A stretch of DNA of 64,000 nt, taken from positions 24,318 through 88,317 of the forward strand of contig JANXVY010000027.1 of the NCBI GenBank assembly GCA_025351425.1. Direction: 5' to 3'. How positions within the stretch are numbered: position 1 is the first letter of the stretch; every line of letters starts with the position of its first letter. A model generated the notes under the pieces. That model saw only the letters and a list, made by a program, of their open reading frames with translations, had not been told where the DNA came from and searched no databases. The translations under genes were made by a program, and so were the position numbers. This document shows, piece after piece, positions 25,495 to 34,434 of the stretch. Source of the stretch: Hyphomicrobium sp. GTDB taxonomy: Bacteria; Pseudomonadota; Alphaproteobacteria; Rhizobiales; Hyphomicrobiaceae.

Positions 25495-27066
25495 ATGACC
25501 GCAATCACACGTCAATGGATCGGTAGCCTTGCGCTCGCGACCGCCATGGCCTTCGGCACCCAGGGCTTTGCCCCAACCATCGCCCCAGCGTTGGCGCAAG
25601 ACGCCGAGGCCGCCCACGGTGCGCCCGCGAACGGCAAACCCGCGTCCGACAAGCCTAGCGAAAAACCGGCGGCAAAACCCGAACTGCCCAAGCTGCCGGC
25701 CGACCAGACCACGCGGCACACCCTGCCGCTGGGGGCCAAGACGCTGAACTTCAATGTGACGGCCGGCGCAATCAAGCTGACGGACCCAGAATCGGGCGCC
25801 CCGCGCGCCGACGTCGCCTACATCGCGTTCAAGCTGGTGGACGCCGACCCCAAGACGCGGCCGGTGGCGTTCGTGTTCAACGGCGGCCCGGGTTATGCAT
25901 CCGCCTGGCTCAATCTCGGCGCGCTCGGCCCCTGGCGATTGCCGATGGACGCCGATGCAGCGCGGCCCTCGGCCAGCGCCGTCGTCACCGACAATCCGCA
26001 GTCCTGGCTCGATTTCACCGACTTAGTGTTCATCGACCCGCCCGGCACCGGTTACAGCCGCGTGACCGGCGACAAGGAGGCCCAGAAAGCGTTTTATTCG
26101 GTGAGCGGCGACATTGACGCGTTGGCGGCCACGATCCGCCGCTGGAGCGAAGCGAACGACCGCATGCTGAGCCCGAAGTTCATCGTCGGCGAAAGCTACG
26201 GCGGCTTCCGGGCGCCCAAGATCGCCCACAAGCTGCAAGTGGAACAGGGCGTCGGCGTCAACGGCCTGGTGCTGCTTTCGCCGGTGCTCGATTTCGGCCG
26301 CTTCTACGCAGCCAATTCCGTTCTCGGCCTGGCAGCCCGCCTACCGGGAATGGCGGCGACCCTCCGGGAACGCAAAGGCCCGATCACGCGCGAGAGCATG
26401 AAGGACGTGGAGGACTACGCGACCGGCGCATTCATCAACGATCTGATGAAAGGCCCCAACGACGAGCAGGCCGTTGCGCGGCTCTCGGCCAAGGTCGCAG
26501 AGCTGACCGGGCTCGACGCAGCGCTGGTGCGCCAGCTCGGCGGCCGCGTGCCGTTGTCGACGTTCGCCCGCGAAGTCAATCGCGCCGACAAGCGCGTCTC
26601 CAGCATGTACGATGGCAACCTCACCGGCCTCGACCCGTCGCCGTTCTCGACCAACAGTTACGCAGACGATCAACTGCGGTTAGGCCTGCATGCCCCGCTG
26701 ATCCAAGCGATGGTCGACATCTATCACCGCAAGCTCAACTGGAACGTGGAGAACGGCCGCTACCTGTTCTTCAATGAAGCGGCAAACAACCAATGGGAAT
26801 TCGGCAAGAAGTCTCCCGAAGCGGTCCATGATCTGGAGAATGCGCTGGCGCTCGACCCCGGCATGCGTGTGCTGGTTGCCCACGGCCTGACCGATCTCGT
26901 GACGCCCTATTTCGAAAGCAAGCTGGTGCTCGACCAGATCCCGCAGACGGGCGCGCCCGGCCGCCTCAAGCTGCAGGTCTACCCCGGCGGCCACATGATG
27001 TATTCGCGCGACGCCTCGCGTCAAGCCCTCCACGACGACGCCAAGGCGCTGTTCGAGGGGAAGTGA
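25495..27066 (+). CDS. Serine carboxypeptidase (peptidase S10 family)
   Basis: The 523-residue protein is exported: a signal peptide (SLALATAMAFGTQGFAPTIAPALA) is followed by a Lys/Pro-rich linker and an alpha/beta-hydrolase catalytic domain. The S10 triad is visible as Ser234 in GESYGG, Asp467 in HGLTDLVTPY and His500 in GGHMMY, with the oxyanion segment FNGGPGYAS. The ATG at 25495 follows AGGA. It lies opposite to mltA and the tim44-like gene and ends at a hairpin shared with the latter. It probably trims peptides in the periplasm. Confidence 0.92.
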   Translation: MTAITRQWIGSLALATAMAFGTQGFAPTIAPALAQDAEAAHGAPANGKPASDKPSEKPAAKPELPKLPADQTTRHTLPLGAKTLNFNVTAGAIKLTDPESGAPRADVAYIAFKLVDADPKTRPVAFVFNGGPGYASAWLNLGALGPWRLPMDADAARPSASAVVTDNPQSWLDFTDLVFIDPPGTGYSRVTGDKEAQKAFYSVSGDIDALAATIRRWSEANDRMLSPKFIVGESYGGFRAPKIAHKLQVEQGVGVNGLVLLSPVLDFGRFYAANSVLGLAARLPGMAATLRERKGPITRESMKDVEDYATGAFINDLMKGPNDEQAVARLSAKVAELTGLDAALVRQLGGRVPLSTFAREVNRADKRVSSMYDGNLTGLDPSPFSTNSYADDQLRLGLHAPLIQAMVDIYHRKLNWNVENGRYLFFNEAANNQWEFGKKSPEAVHDLENALALDPGMRVLVAHGLTDLVTPYFESKLVLDQIPQTGAPGRLKLQVYPGGHMMYSRDASRQALHDDAKALFEGK

Positions 27067-27089
27067 GGATCGGATAAACCAGCCGTCCC

Positions 27090-27121
27090 TATTCCCTACC
27101 CCCGCAAGGGGGAGGGGAATA
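27090..27121. terminator. Bidirectional hairpin between S10 peptidase and tim44-like gene
   Basis: Fourteen-base arms (TATTCCCTACCCCC with GGGGGAGGGGAATA, one mismatch) around a GCAA loop sit between two convergent genes. A similar C-rich/G-rich hairpin with a GCGCAA loop lies at about 50400-50433. Confidence 0.6.
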
Positions 27122-27124
27122 GGA

Positions 27125-27850
27125 TCAGCTCTCCTGGGTGGCGATAAGCTTCCAGTTGAGGTTCTGGCGCGCGCGCGCGGTGGAAACGTCGCGCGAGAAC
27201 GTCCACACGTCGGTGACTTCCTTGATTTTCTGCGGATCGCCTCCGGTGACCATGCCGGCGCGGTCGCGCGTTGCGGTGATCAATTGGCTGACAAACCGGA
27301 CCGTGATGCTGGCAACGCCATTGCGGGTTTCGGCTTCGACGATGTCGGCCTTGTTGATGCCAACGAAGCTCTGGTCGATCAGCTCGCCGCGCTTGTCGCG
27401 GGCGACGATTTCTGCGGCGAATTCATCGAACACTTCGCGCGACAGCAGATCTTTCAGCGTCTTGCGGTTGCCCTCGGCAAACGCAGTGACGATCATTTCA
27501 TAGGCCTGCTTTGCGCCCTTGACGAAGACGGCCGGGTCGAACATCGCGTCATACTTGTAAATGTCCAGCAGGCCCTGTGCGACGGCCGAGTCGCCGGCGG
27601 CAAAGATCCTGATCCGCTGCTCGGCATCCGCCAGCGCGACATCTCCGGCAGGCGGTGCCGGCGCGTCACGGCGTGGCATGGTGACGACGTTGGTGTCCGC
27701 GGTCGAAGTAGTGCGGCGGCGCTCGGCGGCCCGCTCCTCGCGGCGCGTGTCCCCGCCCGTGTCCTTGCCCAGCACGCTGCGCAGCTTCAGGATCGCCAAC
27801 ACCGCGACGACCAGCGTGATCAGGGTGAAGAGATCCAATTTGCCATCCAT
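27125..27850 (-). CDS. Tim44/TimA family protein
   Basis: The 241-residue protein has one N-terminal membrane helix (LFTLITLVVAVLAILKL), a charged linker (RREERAAERRR) and a C-terminal Tim44-like domain with AYEMIVTAFAEGNRKTLKDLLSREVFDEF and VDVWTFSRDV-like (VTDVWTFSRD) signatures. Bacterial members are inner-membrane proteins of uncertain role, related to the mitochondrial import motor subunit. The start at 27850 places the helix at residues 5-22. It is divergent from fxsA, and near the secB, fxsA, mltA and smr genes as in many alphaproteobacteria. Confidence 0.9.
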   Translation of the reverse strand: MDGKLDLFTLITLVVAVLAILKLRSVLGKDTGGDTRREERAAERRRTTSTADTNVVTMPRRDAPAPPAGDVALADAEQRIRIFAAGDSAVAQGLLDIYKYDAMFDPAVFVKGAKQAYEMIVTAFAEGNRKTLKDLLSREVFDEFAAEIVARDKRGELIDQSFVGINKADIVEAETRNGVASITVRFVSQLITATRDRAGMVTGGDPQKIKEVTDVWTFSRDVSTARARQNLNWKLIATQES

Positions 27851-28146
27851 GATTGAGCTACAGCTTCCATAAGGGACAGGTGCCCGGTCCGGCACGCCCG
27901 GCCACTAACCATGGCCCGAGACATGTGGGGATCGTGGGCGCTGTTCACCGGCTTCGATTGAACAGGTCATGCGGCCAAAGTTTCAGAAACTTCGGCTGTC
28001 ATGCCGCCATCAGTGCTATTGATGTAAGACACAAGTGCGCTAAAGCCAACCCGGTAATCAGCACGGCAGGACGCCTGACCGCGCAGATCGTACACCTGCC
28101 AGGGACACCACAGCCTAGCCGCCCGGGCCTTAACCTAGGTCAATTC
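27851..28146. other. Divergent intergenic region, tim44-like gene / fxsA
   Basis: This 296-bp spacer must hold the promoters of two divergent genes. I see no convincing sigma-70 hexamer pair, no RNA fold and no short gene with a ribosome site. Confidence 0.5.
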
Positions 28147-28668
28147 ATGCCGCCGACGGGCCTTATCATTCTTATTTTGTTGATCGCGCTCCCGCTGCTG
28201 GAGATCGCGCTGCTCATCAAGGTCGGCACGTTGATCGGCGTGTGGGCGACGCTGACGATCATCGTGGGCACCTTCATCGCCGGCATTGCCTTGGTGCAGC
28301 ACCAAGGCTTAGGCGTCGCCCGGCGCATGGTGCAGACGGCCCGCTCCGGCGAGCCCCCGCTCGAGCCGATGATGGAAAGCATGCTGCTGTGGTTCGCCGG
28401 CGCATGCCTCATCCTGCCCGGACTGATCACCGATTGCATCGGCCTGCTGCTCATGATCCCACCCGTGCGCCAGGCGGTAGCCCAATGGGGCGTCTCCAAA
28501 GGCTTTCCGATGTTTGCAGGTTCTGCACGCGGACGTCGGCGCGGACGCAGCGGCGGCGAACCCCGGCGTACACCCGGACACGGCCCGACGATCGAGGCGA
28601 GCTACGAACGGCTTGACGAGAAGGCGGGCAAGCCGCGCGGCGACGGATCCAGCAACGGTCCGGCATAA
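28147..28668 (+). CDS. fxsA: FxsA family membrane protein
   Basis: The 173-residue inner-membrane protein has hydrophobic helices at about residues 6-22, 28-48 and 76-103. These include the FxsA signatures LPLLEIALLIKVG, GTFIAGIALVQHQGL and CLILPGLITDCIGLLLMIPPVR. A basic, Pro/Gly-rich cytoplasmic tail follows. In E. coli FxsA affects F-exclusion of phage T7. The ATG at 28147 is chosen over the longer open frame because the first helix starts right after it. It lies just upstream of secB on the same strand. Confidence 0.92.
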   Translation: MPPTGLIILILLIALPLLEIALLIKVGTLIGVWATLTIIVGTFIAGIALVQHQGLGVARRMVQTARSGEPPLEPMMESMLLWFAGACLILPGLITDCIGLLLMIPPVRQAVAQWGVSKGFPMFAGSARGRRRGRSGGEPRRTPGHGPTIEASYERLDEKAGKPRGDGSSNGPA

Positions 28669-28780
28669 CGAGGCACGCGCAACGCCCTGCGATAATACCC
28701 CCATCATGCCGATTGCCGCGCGGAGCCGGGCATGGTAGCGAGCCGCGGCGGCTTATCGGATCGCAACCCAGGGGATGACA

Positions 28781-29266
28781 ATGGCAGATAAAAACAATGG
28801 CGAACAGGCACCGGCCCCGATGGGCGCCCAGGTCGTCGGCCAGTTCATCCGCGACTTGTCGTTTGAAAACCCCAACGTCGCGCTCCTGCTCGAAGGCCCT
28901 GGCGAAAACCCGAACCTCAAGATCGAAGTCAATGTGAACGCCGAACGCCTGAAGCCCGAACTGTTCCAGAGCGTCATCGACTTCAAGGCCCACGCAACCA
29001 ACGCCAGCGGCACGATCTACATACTGGAATGCGTCTACGGCGGCCTGTTCAAGCTCCACAACGTGCCCGACCAGGCGCTGGAGCCGTTCCTGCTAATCAA
29101 CTGCCCGACGATCCTGTTTCCATTCCTGCGCCGCCTTGTGGCCGACATCACGCGCGAAGGCGGCTTCCCCCCGCTGCTGCTCGACCCGATCGACTTCGGC
29201 GGCCTCTACATGCGCCGCCAACAGGAAATGGCGGCCGGTCAGGCCGCAATGCAGCGCCCGAGCTGA
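28781..29266 (+). CDS. secB: Protein-export chaperone SecB
   Basis: This 161-residue tetrameric chaperone keeps preproteins unfolded and passes them to SecA. The core reads VGQFIRDLSFENPN, an IEVNVNAERL strand, YILECVYGGLFKLHNVPDQ and the hallmark LLINCPTILFPFLRRLVADITREGGFPPLLLDPIDF. The ATG at 28781 has AGGGG about 6 nt upstream. An ATG two codons earlier is also possible. It is 112 bp after fxsA. Confidence 0.96.
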   Translation: MADKNNGEQAPAPMGAQVVGQFIRDLSFENPNVALLLEGPGENPNLKIEVNVNAERLKPELFQSVIDFKAHATNASGTIYILECVYGGLFKLHNVPDQALEPFLLINCPTILFPFLRRLVADITREGGFPPLLLDPIDFGGLYMRRQQEMAAGQAAMQRPS

Positions 29267-29338
29267 ACGAACACTTTAGGCGAGGGCCGCTTCGATTTTA
29301 ACTGAAGTGCGATCCGCCAGCCGATCGCAATCGGCAGC

Positions 29339-30160
29339 TTATTCGGCAGCAGCCTTCTTTGCCGGCACGGTTGCAGGCTTCGATGCTGGCGGCTTCTTGC
29401 TCTTCGCGGCCGCCAGCACTGCGGGCGGCTCGCCACTGCTGGCGAAGCTGAACAGCGACGATAACGGCGCGCTTTCGCTGACTCCGCCCGCATAGGACTG
29501 GAGCACCTTCACCTTTGCCCCGACCTTCGCGATCGAGGCGAGATGCACCACGTTCTCGTTCGTCAAGCGGAAGCACCCCGACGAATTTGCCCGCCCCACC
29601 GTGCGGTCGTTGTTGGTGCCGTGAATGCGATAGATCGTGTTGCCGAGATAGAGGGCGCGCGCACCATGCGGATTGAGCAAGCCGCCCGTGACCGTGACCG
29701 GAAGGCCGCTCATGCGCTGGTGCATTTCCGGCGGCGGCGTCCATGAGGGCCATGCAGCGATGCGGCTGATCGTCTCCGTGCCGGTCCAGGTGAAGCCGTC
29801 GCGGCCAACCGAGATGGGATACTGATAGGCCTTTTTGCCCGGCAGCACATAGAAGAGCCGGTGAGCTCTGGTGTCGACGATGATCGATCCCACCTCCTCG
29901 TTCTGGTCCAGATAGACGATTGGAGGTGCGACCGGCTTGATGTCGGGCCTCTCACCGCCTTGCATGAATTTCGGATAGACCACGTCGCCATAGCTTTTGC
30001 GGCGCTCGGCGCGCTCGGCTGCGTCCTGCTCCGCCTTCTTCCTGACATCGCTGTCAAAGACCGGACCGTTCTCGGTCATGCTGGACTGCGCAACGGCGGT
30101 TCGGCCGGTGAACCCAAGGCAGGCGGCCAGCACCAACATGATGGCGATGCAGCGTTTCAT
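29339..30160 (-). CDS. L,D-transpeptidase (YkuD / ErfK family)
   Basis: The 273-residue protein has a signal peptide (IMLVLAACLGFTGRTAVA). The YkuD catalytic domain covers about residues 90-215 and includes VDTRAHRLFYVLPGKKAYQYPISVG and the active-site run from His180 (HGTN) to Cys196 in SSGCFRL. A Ser/Ala/Lys/Pro-rich C-terminal tail could bind the wall. It forms 3-3 peptide crosslinks or attaches proteins to peptidoglycan in the periplasm. It is alone, 165 bp downstream of the dnaQ stop on the same strand. Confidence 0.92.
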   Translation of the reverse strand: MKRCIAIMLVLAACLGFTGRTAVAQSSMTENGPVFDSDVRKKAEQDAAERAERRKSYGDVVYPKFMQGGERPDIKPVAPPIVYLDQNEEVGSIIVDTRAHRLFYVLPGKKAYQYPISVGRDGFTWTGTETISRIAAWPSWTPPPEMHQRMSGLPVTVTGGLLNPHGARALYLGNTIYRIHGTNNDRTVGRANSSGCFRLTNENVVHLASIAKVGAKVKVLQSYAGGVSESAPLSSLFSFASSGEPPAVLAAAKSKKPPASKPATVPAKKAAAE

Positions 30161-30325
30161 GCGGTTCCCCTTGTAGCTGTGTCTGACGTCGCCGCCAGCC
30201 CGTGATTTCCATACAACAAGCTATGAGGCCTCGTAGGAACGCGACAAGTCGCGCGAGACATTTGCAGCGATCGTTGTTCGCGACTGTGGCTCCGTTGCGC
30301 CAGAAACAAGCCGATCGCAGCAGCC

Positions 30326-31033
30326 CTACGCATCGAACCGGCCCCAGATCGCCTTGGCACCGAGTTGCCCGATGAAAGCTGCATGCGCGTCGAGGTCGGC
30401 CTGCGTCAAGCGAGCGGGAAGCAGCTGCGGACGGACTTTGGCAGCAGCGCGGGCGGCAGCCTGCGTGCGCCCATTCGAAGGGCCGGGAGCAGGTGCGCGG
30501 CTGGAAAGGCTGAGCGCGGTCTGCCGCTCGCCGAGCAGTTCGAGATAGACTTCGGCTAGCAGCAGACTGTCGACGATCGCCCCGTGCTTGACCCGCGACG
30601 ACGTATCGATGCCATAGCGTTTGCAAAGCGCATCCAGGCTGTTGGGCCCGGCTGGATGCTTGCGGCGCGCGAGCGCAAGCGTATCGACGACGCGGGTCAT
30701 GCTGAGCGCGGAATGCTTGAGGCGAGTGAGCTCGGCATTGAGAAAGCCGATGTCGAACGTGGCGTTGTGGATGACCAGCGTATCGCCACCGATGAAGGCG
30801 AGAAAGTCGCTTGCAACCGTCGCAAACAACGGCTTGTCCTTGAGGAACGCGGTCGAAATGCCGTGCACCGCCTGCGCTTCGGCCGGCACGTCGCGCTCGG
30901 GGTTGATGAAAACGTGATATTCGCGGCCTGTCGGCATCCTGTTGATCAGCTCGACGCAACCGATTTCGATCAGCCGGTCGCCGGTCTTGGGGTCGAGGCC
31001 CGTCGTTTCGGTATCAAGAACAATTTCTCTCAC
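30326..31033 (-). CDS. dnaQ: DNA polymerase III epsilon subunit (3'-5' exonuclease)
   Basis: This 235-residue DEDDh exonuclease proofreads for DNA polymerase III. The metal-binding residues are in place: Asp7 and Glu9 (LDTETTGLD), the HNATFDIGFL motif and the HGAIVDSLLLA motif. The C-terminal part should bind the alpha subunit. The start is GTG at 31033, 17 bp after the coaE stop; the open frame is longer but has no relation to the family. It is the last gene of ppsR-maf-aroE-coaE-dnaQ. Confidence 0.95.
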   Translation of the reverse strand: MREIVLDTETTGLDPKTGDRLIEIGCVELINRMPTGREYHVFINPERDVPAEAQAVHGISTAFLKDKPLFATVASDFLAFIGGDTLVIHNATFDIGFLNAELTRLKHSALSMTRVVDTLALARRKHPAGPNSLDALCKRYGIDTSSRVKHGAIVDSLLLAEVYLELLGERQTALSLSSRAPAPGPSNGRTQAAARAAAKVRPQLLPARLTQADLDAHAAFIGQLGAKAIWGRFDA

Positions 31034-31049
31034 AGTCGGACTTTCAAAG

Positions 31050-31676
31050 TCAGGCCTCGTTGCGGGTCCAATAGCGCTGAAACGCGACTGCCGGCCGCAG
31101 CGTAAGCTGCTGCAAGATGTGATCGATTTGCCCGTAGGTGTCTGTAACCGGTCCACTGGTATCCACGACAAAATCGGCCTTGGCGCGCTTATCGGCATCG
31201 CTCAGCTGGCGCGAGAGCATGGTGGCAAGCTTTTCGTCGGTCATACCGGGACGCTGCAACACGCGGGCGCGTTGGGTCGTGGCATCCGCCGAGACGACAA
31301 TGACGGCATCGACGGTCTGATCGCCGCGCGTCTCAAACAGCAGGGGAATTTCGAGTACGGCAAACCGCGCACCCTCGGCGTGCTCTGCCTGGACGAAATT
31401 CCACGACGCTTCCCGCACCAACGGATGAATGATGGCTTCCAGCGTCTGGAAACCGCCGGCGTTCTTGCCGAGCGCAGCGGTAAGCCGGGCGCGGTCGACG
31501 CGGCCATTGACGACGGTGCCGGGAAACGTCGCTTCGATCAGCGGCAACACCGGCCCCTCATAGACCCGGTGGACCTCCGCGTCGGCATCGAACACGCCGA
31601 TACCGAGCTCGCGAAAATGCGCAGCCGCCTTCGATTTTCCCATCCCGATGGACCCTGTGAGGCCAATGATGAGCAT
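31050..31676 (-). CDS. coaE: Dephospho-CoA kinase
   Basis: The 208-residue P-loop kinase performs the last step of coenzyme A synthesis. The P-loop GLTGSIGMGKS is at residues 5-15, and FDADAEVHRVYEG and LEIPLLFETRGD match the substrate-binding and lid regions. The ATG at 31676 shares one base with the aroE stop, so translation is coupled. The length is usual. Confidence 0.95.
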   Translation of the reverse strand: MLIIGLTGSIGMGKSKAAAHFRELGIGVFDADAEVHRVYEGPVLPLIEATFPGTVVNGRVDRARLTAALGKNAGGFQTLEAIIHPLVREASWNFVQAEHAEGARFAVLEIPLLFETRGDQTVDAVIVVSADATTQRARVLQRPGMTDEKLATMLSRQLSDADKRAKADFVVDTSGPVTDTYGQIDHILQQLTLRPAVAFQRYWTRNEA

Positions 31677-32506
31677 CACGCACCCTCGATATCGGCTCGG
31701 ATGAGCCGTGTCAGTTCGCCGCTCACCTCCGGGCAAACGCCAAACCAGCGCGCAAAGCCCGGCACGGCTTGATGCAGCAGCATGCCCAAACCGTCGACGG
31801 TGGCAAGCCCTTGGAGCCGTGCGGCCGCCAGGAACGCTGTTTCCAGCGGAACGTAGACGATATCGGACACAACGCACGCGGAATGGAAGGCGGAAAAATC
31901 AATGCCGATATCGCCAGCAGACTTGAGCCCGAGCGACGTCGTGTTGACGAGCACGCTCGCGTTTTGGGAGAGCGGCCCCCGTTGGTGCCAGTCGTGCACC
32001 CTGACGCGCGGCCCGAACGCTTGGGCAAGCGCCGCAGCCCGCTCCCGCGAACGGTTGAAAAGCCGGATTTCTCCAACACCCGCTTGCAGAAAACCGTAGA
32101 CGATGGCACGAGCAGCGCCGCCCGCCCCCAGGATCGACACCGGCGCGTCCCGCAGCGCCCAGTTTGACGCGCGTTCCGTGAGATAGGTCATGTAGCCGTA
32201 GGTGTCGGTGTTGGCGCAATGGAGCGTGCCGCCATCGAGCCATAAGGTGTTGGCGGCCCCGACCGCGACCGCAGACGCATCGCGCTCAGCGCTGGCGCGG
32301 TACGCTGCTTCCTTGTGCGGCACGGTGACATTGCATCCGCAAAACCCGCGCTCCGCGAGAGAAGCGAGGAAGCCGCCCAGCTCCTCAGGCTTCACCGCCA
32401 CTTTCGTGTACGTGCCCTCGATGCCGTAGGTCTTGAGCCAATAGCCGTGAATGAGCGGCGAGCGCGAATGTTCAATAGGCCAGCCGATGACGCATGCATT
32501 TTTCAT
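31676..32506 (-). CDS. aroE: Shikimate dehydrogenase
   Basis: The 276-residue NADP-dependent enzyme reduces 3-dehydroshikimate in aromatic amino acid synthesis. The shikimate site is seen in IEHSRSPLIHGYW and NVTVPHKE, and the Rossmann glycine motif in ILGAGGAARAIVYG with the NADP-preferring FNRSRERA. It is third in the minus-strand ppsR operon, 57 bp after maf. Confidence 0.95.
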   Translation of the reverse strand: MKNACVIGWPIEHSRSPLIHGYWLKTYGIEGTYTKVAVKPEELGGFLASLAERGFCGCNVTVPHKEAAYRASAERDASAVAVGAANTLWLDGGTLHCANTDTYGYMTYLTERASNWALRDAPVSILGAGGAARAIVYGFLQAGVGEIRLFNRSRERAAALAQAFGPRVRVHDWHQRGPLSQNASVLVNTTSLGLKSAGDIGIDFSAFHSACVVSDIVYVPLETAFLAAARLQGLATVDGLGMLLHQAVPGFARWFGVCPEVSGELTRLIRADIEGA

Positions 32507-32563
32507 TTAGAAAAGATCATCTCTCAAGCCCACGGGTCGAGGGCGCGCGCATCCCGATGTTGC

Positions 32564-33175
32564 CTAAACCTCGAGAGCTCCCCGCGCACGCAATTCCGCG
32601 AGCAGCGGCATCATCGGCAGCCCAAGAATCGTGAAATAATCGCCGTCCACATAATCGAACAGTTGCAGTCCGAGCCCCTCGTATTCATACGCGCCGACGC
32701 AGTGGCAGATATCATCGCCGGCCTGGGTAAGGTAGTCGTCGAGAAACGCATCCGAAAACGCGCGCATGGTCAGCCGTGCGGTGCGCACAGCCGCCCACAC
32801 GACGTCGCCATTCTGGGCGAGCGCCACCCCGGAGTGGAGTTCATGGGTTTGCCCGCGTAAGCGCCTCAGCTGGTCGCGCGCCGCGTCCAGATCCTTGGGC
32901 TTCTCGAAAATAACAGGATCGAGCCAGAGCACCTGATCGGCCCCGATGACCAGCGCTTGCGCGTGTTGCCGGCTGACCGCCTGGGCCTTGGCCAGAGCAA
33001 GTGCACCCGCAACGCTGCCCGGTTCTACGGTATCGCGGCCTTCGAGCCCGGCCCGCAATGCGGGCTCGTCCACATCGGCGGGGATTACTGAAAACGCGAC
33101 GCCCGCAGCGGACAGCAATTTGCGGCGGATGGCACTGCCGGACGCGAGAATAATTGGACAGGTCGCGCCGCCCAT
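32564..33175 (-). CDS. maf: Maf-like nucleoside triphosphate pyrophosphatase
   Basis: The 203-residue Maf protein hydrolyses non-canonical or modified nucleotides to monophosphates and is linked to control of septation. Motifs are ILASGSAIRRKLLSAAG at the N-terminus, VIPADVDEP, VIGADQVLWLD (catalytic Asp region) and GAYEYEGLGLQLFDYVDGDYFTILGLP. The start at 33175 overlaps the ppsR stop (ATGA), matching its operon position. Confidence 0.92.
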   Translation of the reverse strand: MGGATCPIILASGSAIRRKLLSAAGVAFSVIPADVDEPALRAGLEGRDTVEPGSVAGALALAKAQAVSRQHAQALVIGADQVLWLDPVIFEKPKDLDAARDQLRRLRGQTHELHSGVALAQNGDVVWAAVRTARLTMRAFSDAFLDDYLTQAGDDICHCVGAYEYEGLGLQLFDYVDGDYFTILGLPMMPLLAELRARGALEV

Positions 33176-34038
33176 CACAGCGCCTCTTGGGGCACGCGGC
33201 CTTCCTTGTGATCTTGCATCAGCTTGATGATGGCCGCCGCGCTCTCTTCGATGGAGCGCCGCGTGACATCGAGCACCGGCCAGCCGTTTTGCGCGCATAC
33301 GCGCCGCGAATGGGCGATCTCGGCCGCGATCTGCTGGCGGTCGACATAATCGTCGAGGTCGCGGTAGGAGAGATGTTCGGCGCGGTTGCGGCGGATTTCC
33401 GAAATCCGCTCGGCACTGGCGACGAGGCAGACGACGAACGCGGTATGGGGTTCAAACAGCTTGGCCGGCAGCGGCACGTTGGGCACGATCGGCACGTTCA
33501 CGGTCTTGTAGCCGCGGTGCGCAAGATAGATCGAGGTCGGCGTTTTCGAGGTGCGCGAAATGCCGAGCAAGATGAGGTCGGCCTGGTTGAGATCGTCCGG
33601 CAGCTTGCCGTCGTCGTAGCTCATGGTGAAATTCATGGCATCGATGCGCCGAAAATAGGCGGCGTCCAGCACGTGCTGACCGGCAACCGTCGGCGTCTGC
33701 GGCGCCCCGAGATAGCTCTCGAACACCTGCATGATGGGCGCGAGCACATAAAGGGAAGGGATATTGAGATCCTTGCATCGCGTCTCGAGCTCATCGGCGA
33801 GCTCCTTGTTGACGACAGTATAGAGGACGATGCCCGGTGCCTGCTCGATCTCCTGCAACACGCGCTTCATCTGCTTGGCGGTGCGCACCAGCGGATGAAT
33901 GTGCTCGATGGGGCGCACCATGGCGTATTGCACGGCGGCGGCCTTGGCGATCGTCGTCAGCGTTTCCCCGGTCGAATCCGAGACGAGATGCAGATGGAAG
34001 AAGCTTGGCAGGGGGTTGGCCATCGGTGGAAAACTCAT
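33175..34038 (-). CDS. ppsR: Pyruvate,water dikinase / PPDK regulatory protein (DUF299)
   Basis: The 287-residue bifunctional kinase/pyrophosphorylase switches PEP synthase or pyruvate phosphate dikinase by threonine phosphorylation. The N-terminal HLHLVSDSTGETL and P-loop-like GISRTSKTPTSIYLAHRG are diagnostic. The ATG at 34038 is chosen; a GTG at 34050 or ATG at 34023 remain possible. It heads the five-gene minus-strand operon and faces away from hemE. In Caulobacter the replication origin lies between hemE and this gene. Confidence 0.93.
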   Translation of the reverse strand: MSFPPMANPLPSFFHLHLVSDSTGETLTTIAKAAAVQYAMVRPIEHIHPLVRTAKQMKRVLQEIEQAPGIVLYTVVNKELADELETRCKDLNIPSLYVLAPIMQVFESYLGAPQTPTVAGQHVLDAAYFRRIDAMNFTMSYDDGKLPDDLNQADLILLGISRTSKTPTSIYLAHRGYKTVNVPIVPNVPLPAKLFEPHTAFVVCLVASAERISEIRRNRAEHLSYRDLDDYVDRQQIAAEIAHSRRVCAQNGWPVLDVTRRSIEESAAAIIKLMQDHKEGRVPQEAL

Positions 34039-34157
34039 GGGGTTCTGCACAGCCCCAGGGGCTGAACCGAAGATGTGCCCGTCTCACGGCTCGCCCGTCA
34101 ACGGTTTTGCCAACACCCCGTCTCGTTCGAATGATTTTCCAGCCGTTCGGGCAGTAT

Positions 34158-34166
34158 TGTGGATGA
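34158..34166 (-). promoter_or_regulatory. DnaA-box-like site
   Basis: The minus strand reads TCATCCACA, one mismatch from TTATCCACA. It lies 28 bp from a second box in the ppsR-hemE spacer. Confidence 0.45.
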
Positions 34167-34193
34167 CCCGGTTTTGGAGCACTCATTCAACGC

Positions 34194-34202
34194 TTATCAA
34201 CA
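34194..34202 (+). promoter_or_regulatory. DnaA-box-like site
   Basis: The plus strand reads TTATCAACA, one mismatch from TTATCCACA, in inverted orientation to the neighbouring box at 34158. Confidence 0.5.
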
Positions 34203-34434
34203 AGGCTGCCCGCAACGTCGCTGCTGCAACCCATCCGCCAAACGATTGAATCGAGACGGATTCAAACCGTCTTGTGGTTTGACGCCTCTCCTGCCATGAG
34301 ATTTAGCGGCCCTCGCATCCCACACCCGTCACCTTGGGGAAATCCGTGGGACGCGTGCTTAATCCCCGTAACTCACCGCGTAAGAGTCATACTAACAGAA
34401 TCTAGAATCTCTTTTCTCAAAGTGAAGTGAAGCG

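Larger units (their letters stand above)
34051..34434. other. Candidate chromosomal replication origin (oriC)
   Basis: This 384-bp gene-free spacer separates the divergent genes ppsR and hemE, the position of the Caulobacter origin. It holds two DnaA-box-like 9-mers with one mismatch to TTATCCACA. It also holds five GANTC sites, at 34248, 34259, 34384, 34398 and 34405, which are targets of CcrM methylation and crowd near the hemE side. The partition genes and parS sites lie 9-16 kb away, as expected near an origin. No AT-rich 13-mer array is obvious, so the exact unwinding site is unknown. Confidence 0.6.

Noticed and set aside
27853..28146. N-terminal extension of fxsA
   Set aside because: The frame is open, but the encoded stretch is basic and unrelated to FxsA, and the first membrane helix begins right after ATG 28147.
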